Positions 5,332 through 6,555 of a stretch of 6,555 bases of DNA are shown here, in pieces. A program made the position numbers and the translations under genes. Each line of letters begins with the position of its first letter. Position 1 is the first letter of the stretch. The stretch comes from Deinococcales bacterium (GTDB lineage: Bacteria; Deinococcota; Deinococci; Deinococcales; Deinococcaceae): assembly GCA_014378225.1 (NCBI GenBank), contig JACMOA010000067.1:1-6555 (forward strand), in the 5' to 3' direction. The notes below the pieces were generated by a model. The model saw only the letters and a program-made list of their open reading frames with translations, made no database searches and was not told the origin of the DNA.

Positions 5332-5513
5332 AAACACCCTACTGCACAATTTCTCACTCGTCATCAGCTTCATTCCAGCGTTCCACCTGCGCCTAACCGT
5401 GAGACCCCGCACAGGAATCTCGCTTCGAGCGTGCTAATTTGAGCCATTCGGTGCAAGGCGCACCCTTCTTATTATCTCACAATATTTTTTGTTGCTCGAG
5501 ACAGGAGTCCCCG

Positions 5514-6104
5514 ATGCTTGGACGTTTATTTCGCAAACCCGGTCAAAATGAAAAAGTGCCGCCCGGTCAGAGTCTCACCGAGCGCTTTCCGGTACTCACC
5601 TACGGCCCAGTTCCCCATGTGGACGCACAGAGTGTCAGCGTGCGGGTTTTTGGGCTGGGCCAGCCCAGAGAGTCAAGCTTTGCAGACCTGAAAGCCATGC
5701 CACAAACCACTTTAACCCGTGATATTCACTGCGTGACCCACTGGAGCAAACTCGAGACCGAATGGAGTGGCGTAAGTGTGCCAGACTTCATGAGTGGGGT
5801 AGAGTTGGACCCTCGAGCCACCCACGTTTTGGTACATTCTTATGGCGGTTACACCACCAACCTCGAGCTGGCCGATTTTCTCAGGCCGGACAATTTGTTG
5901 ACCTACACTTACGCAGGTCAACCGCTCGAGCGAGAACACGGCGGCCCGCTGCGCCTGTTGGTTCCGCACCTGTACTTATGGAAAAGCGCCAAGTGGCTCA
6001 GCGGCTTCGAGTTCATGGACCATGAGCAATTAGGCTTCTGGGAGCGCAACGGCTATCACCGCCGGGGCGACCCGTTCAAGGAAGAGCGTTACAGCGATGA
6101 TTAA
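5514..6104 (+). CDS. Sulfite-oxidase-like molybdopterin-binding oxidoreductase (YuiH type)
   Basis: A 196-residue protein, about the size of single-domain cytoplasmic members of the oxidoreductase molybdopterin-binding family. The likely molybdenum ligand is Cys73 in DIHCVTHWSKLE, the usual RDIxCVTxW context. Further conserved-looking stretches are WSGVSVPDFM (84-93), HSYGGYTTNLEL, EHGGPLRLLVPHLYLWKSAKW and the C-terminal GFWERNGYHRRGDPF. No signal peptide and no heme or dimerisation domain are present, so it probably acts in the cytoplasm with molybdopterin; the natural substrate of this subfamily is not settled. AGGAG (5503-5507) lies six bases before the ATG at 5514. An upstream TTG at 5439 gives 25 extra residues of poor coding quality and is rejected as start. 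mug follows 88 bases downstream on the same strand with no clear terminator between. Confidence 0.92.
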   Translation: MLGRLFRKPGQNEKVPPGQSLTERFPVLTYGPVPHVDAQSVSVRVFGLGQPRESSFADLKAMPQTTLTRDIHCVTHWSKLETEWSGVSVPDFMSGVELDPRATHVLVHSYGGYTTNLELADFLRPDNLLTYTYAGQPLEREHGGPLRLLVPHLYLWKSAKWLSGFEFMDHEQLGFWERNGYHRRGDPFKEERYSDD

Positions 6105-6192
6105 CATGGTTCGCAGAATGCCAAAAGCTGAAATTCACCGTTTCAACTCGAGCAGCACCCATCTTTTACTCATTGCTCTCTGTTAGCCAAAA

Positions 6193-6555
6193 ATGCAGCT
6201 CCCCAATACAGCACCCGAATTCTCCTCGAGCGATTACCTCGTTCCAGACCTGCTCGAGCCGGGACTGAAATTGGTTTTTTGTGGCACTGCGCCCAGTCGT
6301 ATTTCCGCCAGGGCGCGGGCTTACTATGCCAACCCTCAGAACCGCTTTTGGCGCACTCTGTTTGAGGTTGGATTGACCCCGCGCCTATTTTCTCCCCAAG
6401 AGTATTCGCTGCTACTCGAGCTTAAAATCGGCCTCACCGACGTAGCCAAACGGCACAGCGGCCTGGACTCGAGTTTGCCCGGAGAAGCGTTCGAGCCGCT
6501 CGAGCTGAAGCTTAAACTGCTCGAGCACCGTCCTCAGATGTTGGCTTTTACCAGC
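6193..6555 (+). CDS. mug: Mismatch-specific uracil-DNA glycosylase, Mug/TDG family, 3' end outside window
   Basis: The first 121 residues of a base-excision-repair glycosylase that removes uracil or other damaged bases from mispairs. The opening DLLEPGLKLVFCGTAPS (19-35) aligns with the nucleotide-binding start of E. coli Mug, and YYANPQNRFWRTLFEVGLTPR (44-64) carries the family NRFW motif. The motif holding the catalytic Asn in E. coli Mug (GINPG) is GTAPS here, with Ala33 at the Asn position. The D. radiodurans Mug is reported to use an Asp elsewhere; Asp83 (GLTDVAKR) or Asp92 are candidates here, not proven. An in-frame TAG at 6184-6186 fixes ATG 6193 as the first possible start. There is no Shine-Dalgarno, so leaderless translation or coupling to the gene upstream is possible. 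The window ends near the middle of the fold. Confidence 0.93.
   Translation, partial: MQLPNTAPEFSSSDYLVPDLLEPGLKLVFCGTAPSRISARARAYYANPQNRFWRTLFEVGLTPRLFSPQEYSLLLELKIGLTDVAKRHSGLDSSLPGEAFEPLELKLKLLEHRPQMLAFTS

Larger units (their letters stand above)
5182..5513. other. Divergent intergenic region of 332 bp
   Basis: This separates the minus-strand DUF4032 gene from the plus-strand molybdopterin oxidoreductase gene and must hold both promoters. It contains CTCGAG at 5246 and 5495, the GACAC cluster at 5294-5331, and an AT-rich patch at 5469-5491 with a TATTAT (5470-5475) that could be a -10 for the plus gene, although no good -35 is correctly spaced. Open frames across it have no coding character that I can support. 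Confidence 0.6.
183..6525. repeat. Highly iterated palindrome CTCGAG, 62 copies dispersed through the window
   Basis: I counted 62 copies of CTCGAG by eye. First bases: 183, 223, 292, 430, 468, 483, 723, 897, 1047, 1069, 1098, 1155, 1202, 1267, 1313, 1385, 1406, 1437, 1605, 2083, 2122, 2179, 2284, 2309, 2581, 2637, 2662, 3076, 3176, 3261, 3313, 3626, 3657, 3726, 3747, 3813, 3842, 4039, 4077, 4122, 4230, 4261, 4474, 4609, 4690, 4765, 4897, 4945, 5043, 5246, 5495, 5751, 5812, 5862, 5925, 6147, 6225, 6253, 6415, 6468, 6499, 6520. At about 57% GC, roughly 2 would be expected. About 27 are extended by CG on at least one side, so the fuller consensus is CGCTCGAGCG. Copies lie in every gene except the small orphan at 1749-2027, and in most spacers. 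They resemble HIP1 of cyanobacteria in density and dispersal but have a different sequence. The role is unknown. Confidence 0.95.

Noticed and set aside
5216..5437. Plus-strand open frame of 73 codons in the divergent spacer
   Set aside because: No ribosome site, no recognisable protein character, and it overlaps likely regulatory sites.
5439..5513. N-terminal extension of the molybdopterin oxidoreductase from TTG 5439
   Set aside because: The ATG at 5514 has AGGAG at the right distance and the extension would be translated through the AT-rich promoter-like patch.
6105..6192. Terminator between the oxidoreductase gene and mug
   Set aside because: Only a 5-bp TGAAA/TTTCA stem is present and no T-run follows it.
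183..6525. CTCGAG as a DNA-uptake sequence
   Set aside because: Known uptake sequences are longer, non-palindromic and roughly ten times less dense; density and palindromy here fit a HIP-like motif better, although uptake cannot be excluded from sequence alone.

Overview
The window is most likely chromosomal DNA of a bacterium in the Deinococcus lineage (phylum Deinococcota). Three things point there: a short class I ketol-acid reductoisomerase of Deinococcus type; a Mug-family DNA glycosylase whose usual catalytic Asn is replaced, as reported for the Deinococcus radiodurans enzyme; and several genes with no Shine-Dalgarno sequence. Base composition is moderately GC-rich (about 57-65% in the lines I counted). 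The assignment comes from remembered family features, not from a database search.

Layout. From left to right: a short tandem-repeat array (22-163) abutting the stop codon of a MoxR-family AAA+ ATPase gene (165-1091, minus); an intergenic gap with a perfect 26-bp palindrome; a VOC/glyoxalase-fold gene that is split by a frameshift (1244-1652, minus); a small plus-strand orphan gene of 92 codons (1749-2027) in a locally AT-richer stretch; ilvC (2116-3126, minus) with its own terminator; a leader region with heptamer repeats; a TrmB-family regulator gene (3249-4091, minus) with a good sigma70-type promoter and an inverted repeat; a strong bidirectional-looking hairpin terminator (4184-4211); a ParB-like/DUF4032 protein gene (4243-5181, minus); a 332-bp divergent intergenic region with three GACAC half-sites; a cytoplasmic sulfite-oxidase-like molybdopterin oxidoreductase gene (5514-6104, plus); and the 5' part of a mug gene (6193 to the window end, plus).

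The most striking property is not a gene. The palindrome CTCGAG occurs 62 times in 6.5 kb, where about 2 would be expected from base composition, and it is often extended to CTCGAGCG or CGCTCGAG. It lies in genes and spacers alike and places Leu-Glu, Ser-Ser and Ala-Arg-Ala type peptides in the proteins. This resembles the highly iterated palindromes of cyanobacteria (HIP1), with a different core.

Functionally the region is a mosaic of housekeeping genes: branched-chain amino acid synthesis (ilvC), possibly with the adjacent TrmB regulator; base-excision repair (mug); a molybdoenzyme; and a MoxR chaperone-type ATPase. No mobile element, CRISPR array, phage gene or defence operon is visible. 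What merits follow-up is the repeat biology (iterated palindrome, tandem array, heptamer arrays), the frameshifted VOC gene beside the orphan gene, and the uncharacterised ParB-like/DUF4032 protein.
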